Shown one piece after another: positions 17,778-26,755 of a stretch of 64,000 nt of DNA (the stretch's first letter is position 1; each line of letters starts with the position of its first letter). The DNA is from Rhizobium sp. NXC24 (GTDB lineage Bacteria; Pseudomonadota; Alphaproteobacteria; Rhizobiales; Rhizobiaceae): the NCBI RefSeq assembly GCF_002944315.1, contig NZ_CP024314.1, positions 682,001 to 746,000 on the forward strand, read 5' to 3'. The translations under genes and the position numbers were made by a program. Below the pieces are notes generated by a model that worked only from the letters and a program-made list of their open reading frames with translations, was not told the DNA's origin and ran no database searches.

Positions 17778-18803
17778 ATGCTGTTCGTGCCGCTGCCGTT
17801 CGTCGTCGCCTTCATGCTTCTTCTGCTGTTTCTGACAGTGGTGCGGCGTGATGACGAGCTGGCGGCAAACCGCCCTTTCCTCGTCCTGCTTCTGGCTTGT
17901 GCCTTGCAGTCGGTTTTCGTCGGGCTGCGCTGGGGCTATGGCTTGCAGGAGGTCGGCCATCTGACGCTCGCCTTGGCGACGATCATGCCGCCTCTTGTTT
18001 ATGCCGGTGTTCGCAGGTTGGGTGCGGACAGCCGCCGCCGCTGGCCCGTTCTTTTGATATTCTATGGTCTCCCTGCTGTTGTCATCGCCTTGCTGGTCGT
18101 CGTCTGGCCGGAGGCTATCGATATCGCGATGATCGCGATTTACGTGGCCTACGCCCTCGCACTGCTCTGGCTCGTCCGATCCGGTCCCGACGTGCTGCGC
18201 CTTGCGCCCTTCGAAGCGGCGCAGCCGGCCCATCGGGCCCTCGTCTTTGCCGCTGGCGCATTATGTTTCTCGGCAATGGTCGACGCGCTGGTGCTGTTCG
18301 ATTTCGAATCGACCCGTGGCGCGCATGCCGGCATGATTATCAGCATCGCCAATCTTCTCGGCCTGTTCATGCTCGGCATTGCGGCAGCCGCGGCCAGCCG
18401 CAACTCCACGCCCACCGAAAGCTTGGAGGCCGCGCCTCCATATGACCTCGCCGAAGACAAGGATACGATCGCCAAAATCCATGAGTTGATGCAGGAGAAA
18501 AGGCTCTACCGCGACGCCAATCTCAATCTTGAGCGTCTGGCCCGTAAGGCAGGTATACCGTCGCGGCGCATTTCGGCCGCCATCAACCGGAGCATGGCCA
18601 AGAACGTCTCGCAATATGTCAACGATTATCGCATCGCCGAGGCATGCCGCCTGCTGGTCGAAACCGAGCGATCGGTAACCGAGATCATGCTGGAAGCCGG
18701 TTTCCTGACGAAATCGAATTTCAACCGCGAGTTCCGCCGTGTCACCGACATGACGCCTGTCGGCTGGCGCGAGAAGTGCGCCTATTCCGCAAGTCCGGCT
18801 TAG
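17778..18803 (+). CDS. AraC-family regulator with seven-TM N-terminal domain
   Basis: 341 aa. Seven hydrophobic segments fill the first ~215 residues (LFVPLPFVVAFMLLLLF; RPFLVLLLACALQSVFVG; LTLALATIMPPLVYAGV; VLLIFYGLPAVVIALLVVVW; IAMIAIYVAYALALLWLV; LVFAAGALCFSAMVDALVL; MIISIANLLGLFMLGIA). An AraC HTH follows (YRDANLNLERLARKAGIPSR, and EIMLEAGFLTKSNFNREFRR). ATG at 17778 is chosen for GGGGAAGG just upstream; the ATG at 17754 is possible. A membrane-bound DNA-binding regulator, presumably sensing an envelope signal, divergent from the efflux operon. The 275 bp after it (18804-19078) show no clear gene or terminator. Confidence 0.85.
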   Translation: MLFVPLPFVVAFMLLLLFLTVVRRDDELAANRPFLVLLLACALQSVFVGLRWGYGLQEVGHLTLALATIMPPLVYAGVRRLGADSRRRWPVLLIFYGLPAVVIALLVVVWPEAIDIAMIAIYVAYALALLWLVRSGPDVLRLAPFEAAQPAHRALVFAAGALCFSAMVDALVLFDFESTRGAHAGMIISIANLLGLFMLGIAAAAASRNSTPTESLEAAPPYDLAEDKDTIAKIHELMQEKRLYRDANLNLERLARKAGIPSRRISAAINRSMAKNVSQYVNDYRIAEACRLLVETERSVTEIMLEAGFLTKSNFNREFRRVTDMTPVGWREKCAYSASPA

Positions 18804-19078
18804 CGCCTGCGCTGCGGTTGGCCTCGTCTGTGCCTCCAAAGCTGTGTCCATCACCGCAGATAAGCAACTATCCATTGCGGAGGGCCGACCTCTGCTACTA
18901 TGCGATCAGACAACAAATCGCCGAAGAATTGTCAAAAAAGTATCAGTCTTGCGTCGATGGCGTAGTAGCGGCCATGGATATCCGCGCGTAAAGTCTCATT
19001 GTCGGAAAAGAAACAATGGCCTCTGGGAGGAGGTGCCGGCGGGGAATAAGCCCAGCCGAGTGCAGGCAGGAGGACGAC

Positions 19079-19963
19079 ATGAATCCAGATTTGGAAGTGG
19101 TCGCGATCGGCAGCGCCGAGTCCTTCAAGGCATGGGAACATGGCTATCCCTATCGCACGGTCCGCTGGCACTTCCATCCCGAATATGAAATCCACCATGT
19201 CGTCGCAACGACGGGGCAATATTTCGTTGGTGATTTCATCGGGGAATTCGAGCCGGGAAATCTCGTGCTCACTGGCCCGAACCTGCCGCACAACTGGGTG
19301 AGCGATGTACCTCCGGGCACATGCCTGCCACTGCGCTGCCGGGTCCTTCAGTTCTCCGAATCCTTCTTTGCTGACGCAAACAGGGTTTTTCCCGAGCTTT
19401 CCGGATGTATAGACATTCTGGAGATGAGCCGTCGTGGCGTGCTGTTTACGCCGGAAACTGCAGCGGTTGTCGGGCCGATCCTCGGCGAATTGGTCGAAGC
19501 GAAGGGAATTCGTCGCATCGAGCTTTTCATGAATGTGCTCAATGCATTGAGCAGCGCCCAGAATGCCAGCACTCTCGCCAGCACGCGTTATCATCCCGAT
19601 CCTTCGGGGTTCATGTCGGCCGGGGTCAACCATGCATTGTCCTATATCAACACGCACCTGACGGAGCCGTTCAGCGAAGCTGATCTTGCCGAGTTGACCG
19701 GCCAGAGTCCGAGTTCGTTTTCCCGCAGCTTCCGCCGGCATACCGGCATGGCGCTCGTTCAATACGTCAATCGGCTGCGGATCAACTTCGCCTGCCACCT
19801 GCTGATGAGCAAAGCCGAAATGTCGATAACCGACATCTGCTTTGCCGCGGGTTTCAACAATATCTCGAATTTCAATCGTCGTTTTCTAGATCAGAAGGGC
19901 ATGGCGCCCTCGCGCTTCAGAACATTGCTGGCACAGAACGTAAGAGCGGTGGAGGCCGCGTAA
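19079..19963 (+). CDS. AraC-family regulator with N-terminal cupin (polyol operon)
   Basis: 294 aa. Cupin sensor at about 30-100 (HFHPEYEIHHVVATTGQYFV ... GNLVLTGPNLPHNW) and a double HTH at about 185-285 (EADLAELTGQSPSSFSRSFR and ITDICFAAGFNNISNFNRRF). ATG at 19079 has AGGAGG at good spacing; upstream in-frame codons do not. It precedes, on the same strand, the substrate-binding protein, importer, dehydrogenase and kinase genes, and is probably their activator with the imported sugar alcohol or its keto product as ligand. Confidence 0.87.
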   Translation: MNPDLEVVAIGSAESFKAWEHGYPYRTVRWHFHPEYEIHHVVATTGQYFVGDFIGEFEPGNLVLTGPNLPHNWVSDVPPGTCLPLRCRVLQFSESFFADANRVFPELSGCIDILEMSRRGVLFTPETAAVVGPILGELVEAKGIRRIELFMNVLNALSSAQNASTLASTRYHPDPSGFMSAGVNHALSYINTHLTEPFSEADLAELTGQSPSSFSRSFRRHTGMALVQYVNRLRINFACHLLMSKAEMSITDICFAAGFNNISNFNRRFLDQKGMAPSRFRTLLAQNVRAVEAA

Positions 19964-20132
19964 AACAAGGAGGACCGGGAGGAGAGACCAGACAATCGGG
20001 GGCAAGGAGGACCGGGTCATGCGAATGACCCGAAGGGGAGCCTTTGCCCGGAAATCAGCTCATCAGCATCGCGCTCAGGACATGAGCCGAGGCTTCATCG
20101 ACACAACTATCATTTGGAGCGGAGGAATTCCA

Positions 20133-21218
20133 ATGACCCAATTCGCATTGAAACTTGCAGGCGCTGCAACACTCGCCATCGGCCTTCTGAGCGGCACGTC
20201 CGCATTTGCCCAATCCGCGAAAGTAGCGGACGCGACGGTCGCTTTCCTGATGCCCGATCAGAGCTCGACGCGCTACGAGGAGCATGACTATCCGGGTTTC
20301 CAGGCGGAGATGAAGAAGCTCTGCGCCGGCTGCAAGGTCATCTATCAGAATGCAAACGGCGACGCTTCGCGTCAGCAGCAGCAGTTCAACTCCGCGATTT
20401 CTCAGGGCGCCAAGGCAATCGTGCTCGATCCGGTCGACTCGACGGCCGCAGCGTCTCTCGTCAAGATGGCGCAGAGCCAGGGCGTAAAGGTCATTGCCTA
20501 TGACCGTCCGATCCCGTCGGCGGTGGCCGACTATTACGTTTCCTTTAACAACGAGGAAATCGGCAAGATGATCGCCAAATCGCTGGTCGATCATCTGAAG
20601 GCGAAGAACGTGAAGGCTGGTGATGGCGGCCTTCTGGAAATCAACGGTTCGCCGACCGATGCGGCGGCAGGCCTGATCAAGAAGGGCATCCATGCCGGTC
20701 TTGCTGAAGGCGGTTATCCGGTGCTTGCCGAGTTCGACACCCCGGAATGGGCGCCGCCGAAGGCACAGCAATGGGCAAGCGGCCAGATCACCCGCTTCGG
20801 CAAGAAGATCCTGGGTGTTGTCGCAGCCAATGACGGCACCGGCGGTGCGGCTGTTGCCGCCTTCAAGGCCGCCGGCATCGATCCCGTGCCGCCGGTCACC
20901 GGCAATGACGCGACGATCGCAGGCCTGCAGCTCATCATCGCCGGCGACCAGTACAACACGATCTCCAAGCCGAGCGAGATCGTTGCTGCGGCAGCGGCGA
21001 ATGTCGCAATTCAGTTGCTGTCGGGCGAAACGCCGAAGGCTGATACGAAACTCTTCGACACGCCGACGCAACTCTTCGTGCCTGCACTCGTTACCGCGGA
21101 GAACCTGAAGGCCGAGATCATCGACAAGCAGGTCAACGACAAGCCGATCCAGACTGCGGAGCAGCTCTGCGGAGATCGCTATGCGGAAGGCTGCAAGAAG
21201 CTCGGTATCGCGAAGTGA
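20133..21218 (+). CDS. Periplasmic sugar/polyol-binding protein (XylF/RbsB type)
   Basis: 361 aa. Signal peptide 1-25 with cleavage after SAFA. The mature part is a type I periplasmic-binding fold: VAFLMPDQSSTRYEEHDYPG, QQFNSAISQGAKAIVLDPVD, VIAYDRPIPSA and VVAANDGTGGAAVAAFKAAG. It delivers a sugar or sugar alcohol to the membrane complex encoded downstream. GGAGGA precedes ATG 20133. A 12-bp hairpin follows its stop, expected to leave more mRNA for this gene than for the transporter genes. With the ribitol-type dehydrogenase and FGGY kinase downstream, ribitol is the best guess. Confidence 0.88.
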   Translation: MTQFALKLAGAATLAIGLLSGTSAFAQSAKVADATVAFLMPDQSSTRYEEHDYPGFQAEMKKLCAGCKVIYQNANGDASRQQQQFNSAISQGAKAIVLDPVDSTAAASLVKMAQSQGVKVIAYDRPIPSAVADYYVSFNNEEIGKMIAKSLVDHLKAKNVKAGDGGLLEINGSPTDAAAGLIKKGIHAGLAEGGYPVLAEFDTPEWAPPKAQQWASGQITRFGKKILGVVAANDGTGGAAVAAFKAAGIDPVPPVTGNDATIAGLQLIIAGDQYNTISKPSEIVAAAAANVAIQLLSGETPKADTKLFDTPTQLFVPALVTAENLKAEIIDKQVNDKPIQTAEQLCGDRYAEGCKKLGIAK

Positions 21219-21236
21219 TCATATCCTCCCGCCAAT

Positions 21237-21266
21237 TCCTCCGGCCGCTTACGGGCGGCCGGAGGA
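21237..21266 (+). terminator. Intercistronic hairpin after the binding-protein gene
   Basis: TCCTCCGGCCGC, loop TTACGG, GCGGCCGGAGGA: 12 bp without mismatch and no U-run. Probably a 3'-end stabiliser or partial attenuator between the binding-protein and ATPase genes. Confidence 0.6.
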
Positions 21267-21311
21267 CCGGGAACTCATCCTGTTCCGTTCATATAGAAAG
21301 GCTCGCGACAT

Positions 21312-22133
21312 ATGACTGACGCTTCCGACCAGACAGCCGCGGCAGGCGAGTTGGTGCTCAGCCTGCGAGGCATCTCCAAACATTTCGGCGCGGTGTCGGC
21401 GCTGACCGATATCGATCTGGATGTGCATGCGGGCGAAGTCGTCGCTCTCGTGGGCGACAACGGTGCCGGCAAGTCGACGCTCGTCAAGATTCTCGCCGGC
21501 GTCCACCAGCCGAGTGCCGGCACGATCACCTTTCGCGGTTCCAAGGTGACGCTGAGTGATCCCAGCACCGCCCTGCATCTGGGCATTGCCACCGTCTTCC
21601 AGGATCTGGCGCTCTGTGAAAATCTGGATGTCGTCGCCAATATCTTCCTCGGGCGGGAACTTAGCCCGCTAAGACTTGACGAGACCGCGATGGAGGTCCG
21701 TGCCTGGACGCTGTTGAACGAACTTTCGGCCCGCATCCCAAGTGTCCGTATTCCGATCGCATCGCTTTCCGGCGGGCAACGCCAGACGGTGGCGATCGCC
21801 CGTTCGCTGCTTCTGGAGCCGAAACTCATCCTGCTCGACGAACCGACAGCAGCCCTTGGTGTCGCCCAGACGGCCGAGGTTCTGAACCTCATCGAGCGCG
21901 TCCGCGACCGTGGGCTCGGGGTGGTCATGATCAGCCACAACATGGAAGACGTCCGCGCCGTGGCGGATCGCATCGTCGTGTTGCGGCTCGGCCGGAACAA
22001 CGGAATTTTCTACCCTGACGCATCGAACCAGGAACTGGTCAGCGCGATTACCGGCGCCACGGAAAATGCCGTTTCGCGCCGCGCTGGCCGCCGTCAGGCA
22101 CAGCGGCAAATAGGGCAGGAGGGTCAGATATGA
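21312..22133 (+). CDS. Sugar ABC transporter ATP-binding protein, single-domain type
   Basis: 273 aa, with one nucleotide-binding domain instead of the two fused copies (about 500 aa) of RbsA or XylG; the FrcA branch is built this way. Walker A GDNGAGKST, Q-loop FQDLALCENLDVVANIFLGR, signature LSGGQRQT, Walker B LILLDEPTAALG, switch MISHNMED. It must work as a homodimer. The start follows GAAAGG. Its end overlaps the permease start by 4 nt. Confidence 0.92.
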   Translation: MTDASDQTAAAGELVLSLRGISKHFGAVSALTDIDLDVHAGEVVALVGDNGAGKSTLVKILAGVHQPSAGTITFRGSKVTLSDPSTALHLGIATVFQDLALCENLDVVANIFLGRELSPLRLDETAMEVRAWTLLNELSARIPSVRIPIASLSGGQRQTVAIARSLLLEPKLILLDEPTAALGVAQTAEVLNLIERVRDRGLGVVMISHNMEDVRAVADRIVVLRLGRNNGIFYPDASNQELVSAITGATENAVSRRAGRRQAQRQIGQEGQI

Positions 22134-23380
22134 CCAGCGACATCAAACAGGCGGGACCGCTCCTCGACCGCAGCGATATTCGTGTGAAACACGAAGCCGG
22201 TCTTAGCGGTACGATCCGCGCGTCGATCGACAAGGTGCGCTCGGGCGATCTCGGCTCGCTGCCAGTGGTCGTTGGTCTCATCATCATCTGGACTGTCTTC
22301 GGCACCCTCAATCCGACATTCCTTTCGAGCAACAACCTTGCGAACCTCCTGTTCGATGCATCGACGGTCGGCGTCATCTCGCTCGGAATCGTCTGCGTTC
22401 TGATGGTGGGGGAGATCGATCTGTCTGTCGGCTCGATCAGCGGCTTTGCTTCCGCCATGGTCGGCATGCTCTGGGTCAACGAGGGCTGGCCGGTAGCGAT
22501 TGCCGTTATCGCCGCACTTCTCGTCGGTGGGTTGATCGGTTCGCTCTATGCCCTGCTTTTCAATCGCCTGGGAATGCCGAGCTTCGTTTCGACCTTGGCG
22601 GGCCTGCTGGCGGTGCTCGGCATGCAGCTCTACCTGCTTGGCGCCACGGGTTCGATCAACCTGCCCTATGGGTCGGCGATCGTGAACTTCGGCCAGCTCA
22701 TGGTCATCCCGCGTCCGCTCGCTTATGTCTTCGCGCTGCTTCCCGGCATCGTGATGCTGGTTTCGGGTTATCGTGCGGCTCTGCGCCGCCGCGAGGCCAA
22801 TCTCTCCTCTCGTTCCATCGGCGGCCTTGTGGTGCGTGCTGTCGCGATCACCGTCGCGCTCGAATTCGTCGCCTTCTACCTCAATCAGGACCGTGGCATC
22901 CCGTGGATGTTCGCGCTCTTCGTAGCGCTCGCCATCATCATGAATTATGCGTTGACGCGGACCCAATGGGGCCGATCAATGGCGGCTGTCGGCGGCAATC
23001 GTGAGGCGGCGCGGCGCGCGGGCATCAATGTCCGGTTCATCTATACGAGCGCCTTCGTTCTCTGCGCGATGTTTGCAGCGCTTGGCGGCGTACTCGCGGC
23101 GGCGCGGCTGGCTTCGGCAAGCCAGCAGGCTGGCACCGGCGACGTCAATTTGAATGCGATCGCCGCTGCCGTCATCGGCGGAACGAGCCTCTTCGGCGGC
23201 CGCGGTAGCGCATATTCGGCGCTGCTCGGCATCATCGTCATCCAGTCGATCGCAAGCGGACTGACGATGCTCGATCTGTCCTCGGCGCTTCGCTACATGA
23301 TCACCGGTGCTGTCCTCGCCATTGCCGTCATCGTCGACTCGCTGGCGCGCCGGTCGAGAGTCTCCCACGGCCGGGCCTGA
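22130..23380 (+). CDS. Sugar ABC transporter permease (XylH/FrcC type)
   Basis: 416 aa with about ten TM helices. The BPD_transp_2 signature is seen at [20 protein letters not shown] and again near the C-terminus ([20 protein letters not shown]). Length matches XylH (about 390-430) rather than RbsC (about 320). Inner-membrane channel for the importer. Overlaps the ATPase gene by 4 nt and is followed by the dehydrogenase gene after 25 bp. Confidence 0.91.
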   Translation: MTSDIKQAGPLLDRSDIRVKHEAGLSGTIRASIDKVRSGDLGSLPVVVGLIIIWTVFGTLNPTFLSSNNLANLLFDASTVGVISLGIVCVLMVGEIDLSVGSISGFASAMVGMLWVNEGWPVAIAVIAALLVGGLIGSLYALLFNRLGMPSFVSTLAGLLAVLGMQLYLLGATGSINLPYGSAIVNFGQLMVIPRPLAYVFALLPGIVMLVSGYRAALRRREANLSSRSIGGLVVRAVAITVALEFVAFYLNQDRGIPWMFALFVALAIIMNYALTRTQWGRSMAAVGGNREAARRAGINVRFIYTSAFVLCAMFAALGGVLAAARLASASQQAGTGDVNLNAIAAAVIGGTSLFGGRGSAYSALLGIIVIQSIASGLTMLDLSSALRYMITGAVLAIAVIVDSLARRSRVSHGRA

Positions 23381-23405
23381 TACAACGACCAAGGTAAGGA
23401 ATGAT

Positions 23406-24134
23406 ATGAGACAGGAACTTTCTGGAAAGGTCGCGGCGATCACCGGGGCAGCCTCGGGGATCGGCCTTGAATGCGCTAAATCGCTATTGCAAGAGGGCGT
23501 CAGCGTTGCCCTCGTCGACAGGGCCGAGGAGTCCCTGAAGAACATATGCTCCGAGCTTGGTCCGGAGGCTTTTCCTCTGGTCATCGACCTCACCAATCCC
23601 GCCAGCGTCGCGACCATGATGCCGCAGATATTGGAGAGGTTCGGAAAGCTCGATATCTTTCATGCCAATGCCGGCTCCTATATCGGCGGCGAGGTGGTCG
23701 ATGGGGATCCAGACGCCTGGGACAGGATGCTGAACCTAAACGTCAACGCGGCCTTCAGATCGGTCCAGGCAGTATTGCCGCACATGGTCGAAAGGAAAAC
23801 CGGCGATATCATCATGACCAGTTCCATCGCCGGCCTGGTTCCCGTCGTCTGGGAGCCGATCTATACGGCCTCCAAGCATGCGGTGCAGGCCTTCGTTCAT
23901 ACAGTGCGAAGGCAAGTCGCCAAACATGGTATTCGCGTGGGTGCAGTTGCTCCCGGCCCCGTGGTAACGGCCCTGATCAGCGACTGGCCCAAGGCAAAGC
24001 TCGATGAAACCATCGCGGCAGGCGGACTAATGGAAGCGACGGAGGTTGCCGAGGCGGTGTTGTTCATGCTGTCCAGGCCGCGCAATGTCACGATCCGCGA
24101 TCTCGTCATCCTTCCGAACAGCACGGACCTCTGA
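23406..24134 (+). CDS. Short-chain dehydrogenase, probable ribitol 2-dehydrogenase
   Basis: 242 aa classical SDR: cofactor loop TGAASGIG near residues 13-20, Asp in ALVDRAEE after beta-2 (favours NAD), HANAG, catalytic Ser in MTSSIAG and YTASK. The C-terminus [13 protein letters not shown] is the form seen in rhizobial ribitol dehydrogenases. It would oxidise the imported polyol (ribitol to D-ribulose). ATG at 23406 has AAGGTAAGGA just upstream. It lies 2 bp before the kinase gene, which would phosphorylate the product. Family sure, substrate inferred. Confidence 0.8.
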   Translation: MRQELSGKVAAITGAASGIGLECAKSLLQEGVSVALVDRAEESLKNICSELGPEAFPLVIDLTNPASVATMMPQILERFGKLDIFHANAGSYIGGEVVDGDPDAWDRMLNLNVNAAFRSVQAVLPHMVERKTGDIIMTSSIAGLVPVVWEPIYTASKHAVQAFVHTVRRQVAKHGIRVGAVAPGPVVTALISDWPKAKLDETIAAGGLMEATEVAEAVLFMLSRPRNVTIRDLVILPNSTDL

Positions 24135-24136
24135 AG

Positions 24137-25771
24137 ATGACGCAATATTTTGTCGGTGTCGACGTCGGTACAGGCAGCGCCCGGGCGGGTGTCTTCACGG
24201 AGAACGGCAATCTCCTGGCTTCGGCAAAACGCCCGATCAAGATCTGGCATGGGGCCGGCAGCATTGTCGAACAATCCAGCGAACAGATATGGCGAGCGGT
24301 TTGCGACAGCGTCAAGGAAGCCGTCGCCTCGGCCGGAATCCAGGCCACGGCCGTCGCCGGGCTGGGTTTCGACGCGACCTGCTCTCTCGTCGCCGTCAAA
24401 GCTGACGGCGCGCCGGTTGCCGTCGGGCCGTCCGGCGATCCGGATCGCAACATCATCGTCTGGATGGACCATCGCGCTGCCGGCGAAGCGGCCGAAATCA
24501 ACAGCGGCAATCACGGGGTTCTGCGTTACGTTGGAGGCGCTATCTCGCCCGAGATGGAAACGCCCAAGCTTCTCTGGCTCAAGCGCAATCTGCCGCAATC
24601 CTTTGCGGCTGCCTATCACTTCTTCGACCTTGCGGATTATCTGACCTGGCGTGCTACCGGCTCGCTCAGCCGATCGGTCTGCACCGTTACCTGTAAGTGG
24701 ACCTATCTTGCCCATGAGAAGCGTTGGGATGCGGACTATTTCAAGGCTATCGGCCTGGAAGAGCTGGCAGCCGAAGGCTTTTCGAGACTCGGTACTGATA
24801 TCGTGGAACCCGGCGCCGCACTGGCAAGCGGGCTGACCGAGGCTGCTGCACGTGATCTAGGATTGCCGATCGGAACCTCCGTCGGAGCGGCGCTGATCGA
24901 TGCCCATGCGGGCGGCGTCGGCACGCTCGGAGGGGACGGCGCAGATGGCCAATCGAAAGTGCAAAACAGACTTGCCTATGTCTTCGGCACATCGGCCTGC
25001 TCGATGGCTTCGAGCGATAATCCCGTCTTTGTCGGGGGCGTATGGGGACCATATTACTCGGCAATGATACCAGGGCTCTGGCTGACCGAAGGCGGCCAGT
25101 CGGCAGCGGGAGCGGCGATCGATCATCTGGTTACGATGCATCCCGCGTCTGCCGAGGTGCGCGTCAAGGCGGAAATGGAAGGCCTCTCTCTTGTTGCATG
25201 GCTTGACCGTCAGGCGACCGAATTGTGCCCTGACCTGACGCGTACCGTCGAGCTTGCAAAGTCTGTCCATGTGGTTCCGGAATTTCTCGGAAACCGGTCA
25301 CCGCATGCTGATCCCGACGCCCGCGCGGTGATCGCAGGCGTCGGACTGGAGACCGAGATCGCCGACCTGATTTCGTTCTATGTCGCCGGTCTCTGCGGTA
25401 TCGGCTATGGCCTCAGGCAGCTTCTGGAGACGCTGTCAAAAGACGGCATCGACATTGGTACGATTGTTGCGAGCGGCGGCGCCGCGCAAAGCAATCTCGT
25501 GCGGCAGCTTCTGGCCGATACGACGAACACCCCGGTGGCGATCGCCAATACCGAGGAGCCGGTATTGCTTGGCGCGGCGATGCTGGGAGCTGTTTCCGCC
25601 GGACGCTATGTTTCGCTGCTGGAGGCAATGAAAGCAATGTCGAGCCTCTCGACAGTCTTCTCGCCTGCAGGCGGCACGATCGAGACGCTACACAGGAACC
25701 GTTATCGGGCTTTCGAGCTGTTGCAGTCGGCAGACCGGCAAATTCGTGGATTCGCCGCAGCGGGCGGATGA
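24137..25771 (+). CDS. FGGY-family carbohydrate kinase, probable D-ribulokinase
   Basis: 544 aa, the length of the FGGY/YDR109C ribulokinase branch. N-terminal ATPase motif YFVGVDVGTGSARAGVF, then GFDATCSLVAVKADG, substrate-side NIIVWMDHRA, the catalytic-Asp block SVGAALIDAHAGGVGTLGG, the GTSACSM phosphate loop, and ADENOSINE-type motif TIVASGGAAQSNLVRQLLAD. It phosphorylates a ketose, most likely D-ribulose to D-ribulose 5-phosphate, feeding the pentose phosphate pathway. Last gene of the AraC-importer-SDR operon and convergent with the next operon 42 bp away. Confidence 0.85.
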   Translation: MTQYFVGVDVGTGSARAGVFTENGNLLASAKRPIKIWHGAGSIVEQSSEQIWRAVCDSVKEAVASAGIQATAVAGLGFDATCSLVAVKADGAPVAVGPSGDPDRNIIVWMDHRAAGEAAEINSGNHGVLRYVGGAISPEMETPKLLWLKRNLPQSFAAAYHFFDLADYLTWRATGSLSRSVCTVTCKWTYLAHEKRWDADYFKAIGLEELAAEGFSRLGTDIVEPGAALASGLTEAAARDLGLPIGTSVGAALIDAHAGGVGTLGGDGADGQSKVQNRLAYVFGTSACSMASSDNPVFVGGVWGPYYSAMIPGLWLTEGGQSAAGAAIDHLVTMHPASAEVRVKAEMEGLSLVAWLDRQATELCPDLTRTVELAKSVHVVPEFLGNRSPHADPDARAVIAGVGLETEIADLISFYVAGLCGIGYGLRQLLETLSKDGIDIGTIVASGGAAQSNLVRQLLADTTNTPVAIANTEEPVLLGAAMLGAVSAGRYVSLLEAMKAMSSLSTVFSPAGGTIETLHRNRYRAFELLQSADRQIRGFAAAGG

Positions 25772-25813
25772 GCAGTGTCACTTGCATACTGCGGATATTC
25801 GCGGTGATATTAA

Positions 25814-26745
25814 TTACGCAAAAAGTTCGCTCACCTCCGTCCGCGCGACATCGCGGAGCCTTTCTGCCTCGCTCATGTCGATCGAGCGGTACGGCCAGCG
25901 CAGGCGCGTGCCGAAGGGTCCCCAGTTGCCGATGGCGCAGAGAAGCTTGTCGAGCGCTGCGTTCGAATAGCCTAATCGCTGGCGATAGGGGACGATATGG
26001 GTTTCCATGAACTTGCAAATTCGGCGCTCCAAAGCGAGTGCGGCATGGATGTCGTCCTGCATGGATGCGGTCCACATCTGTGCGCCTCGGGGGCTTAGAC
26101 AGGCGACATTGGAAAAGGATCCCGCCGCAATATCCTCCATAATACCGGTTGCAAGATGATGGCCGGGGACAAAGAGTGAGAGTTCCGAAAGGTGCTGGCG
26201 CGCGTCCGCGTACCATTGCTTGTCGCCATCAGCCACCTTGGCGCCGATGACGCCTGGTACCGCAGCGCAAATCCTGCCCAGTTCTTCCGGCGTCAGGACA
26301 CGCTTGGCATGTGGTGGGTTATAGAGGATCAGCGGAATGCCGCTTCCGACATCGACAGCCCGGTTCAAAAAATCGATCGCTTCCCGATCCGTTACAGGCC
26401 ACCAGTCGGGCAGGATAACTTGAATCGCCAGCGGTTTCAGGAGCGCCGAACGCCGAACCCGTTCCAGCATGATGCGAGCATCCGGTTGGCAAGCGCCGAT
26501 GACGAAGTTCATGCCGGCCGCAGCGCATCGTTCGGCCAACATCGATTGAATGCGGTCGAATTCGTCTTCGGTCTGGCTATGGAATTCCCCCGCCGTACCA
26601 TTCGAATAGATGCCGTCGACACCGGCCGCGATCAGGATATCGATTTCCTCGCCGAGCTTTGCGAATTCGATGTCATCATCCACCCCGATCGGCAGGAGAA
26701 GGGTCGCCCAATTGCCGGCGACGGTATGCCGATTTTTGCAGTCAT
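25814..26745 (-). CDS. DapA-family aldolase/lyase (1), apparent frameshift 13 bases after the start
   Basis: Class I (Schiff-base) lyase fold: NGTAGEF (phosphate/carboxylate loop), LYNPPHA (catalytic Tyr) and IGAKVADGD (catalytic Lys). The only ribosome site (GAGGGG, 6 bp spacing) serves ATG at 26745, but that frame leaves the gene after MTAK. The beta-1 sequence HTVAGNWATLLLPIG is read in another frame. Adding one A to the A5 run (26733-26737) would join them as M-T-A-K-N-R-H-T-V-A-G. The first start inside the main frame is GTG 26683, which drops beta-1 of the barrel. So this is either a frameshifted gene, a slippage-decoded gene, or a sequencing error. Last gene of the peptide-type importer operon. 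Substrate unknown. Confidence 0.75.
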
Positions 26746-26755
26746 TGATTGCCCC

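Noticed and set aside
25772..25813. Hairpin GCAGT...ACTGC between the kinase and DapA-like genes
   Set aside because: Only 5 bp of stem with an 11-base loop; too weak to call a terminator.
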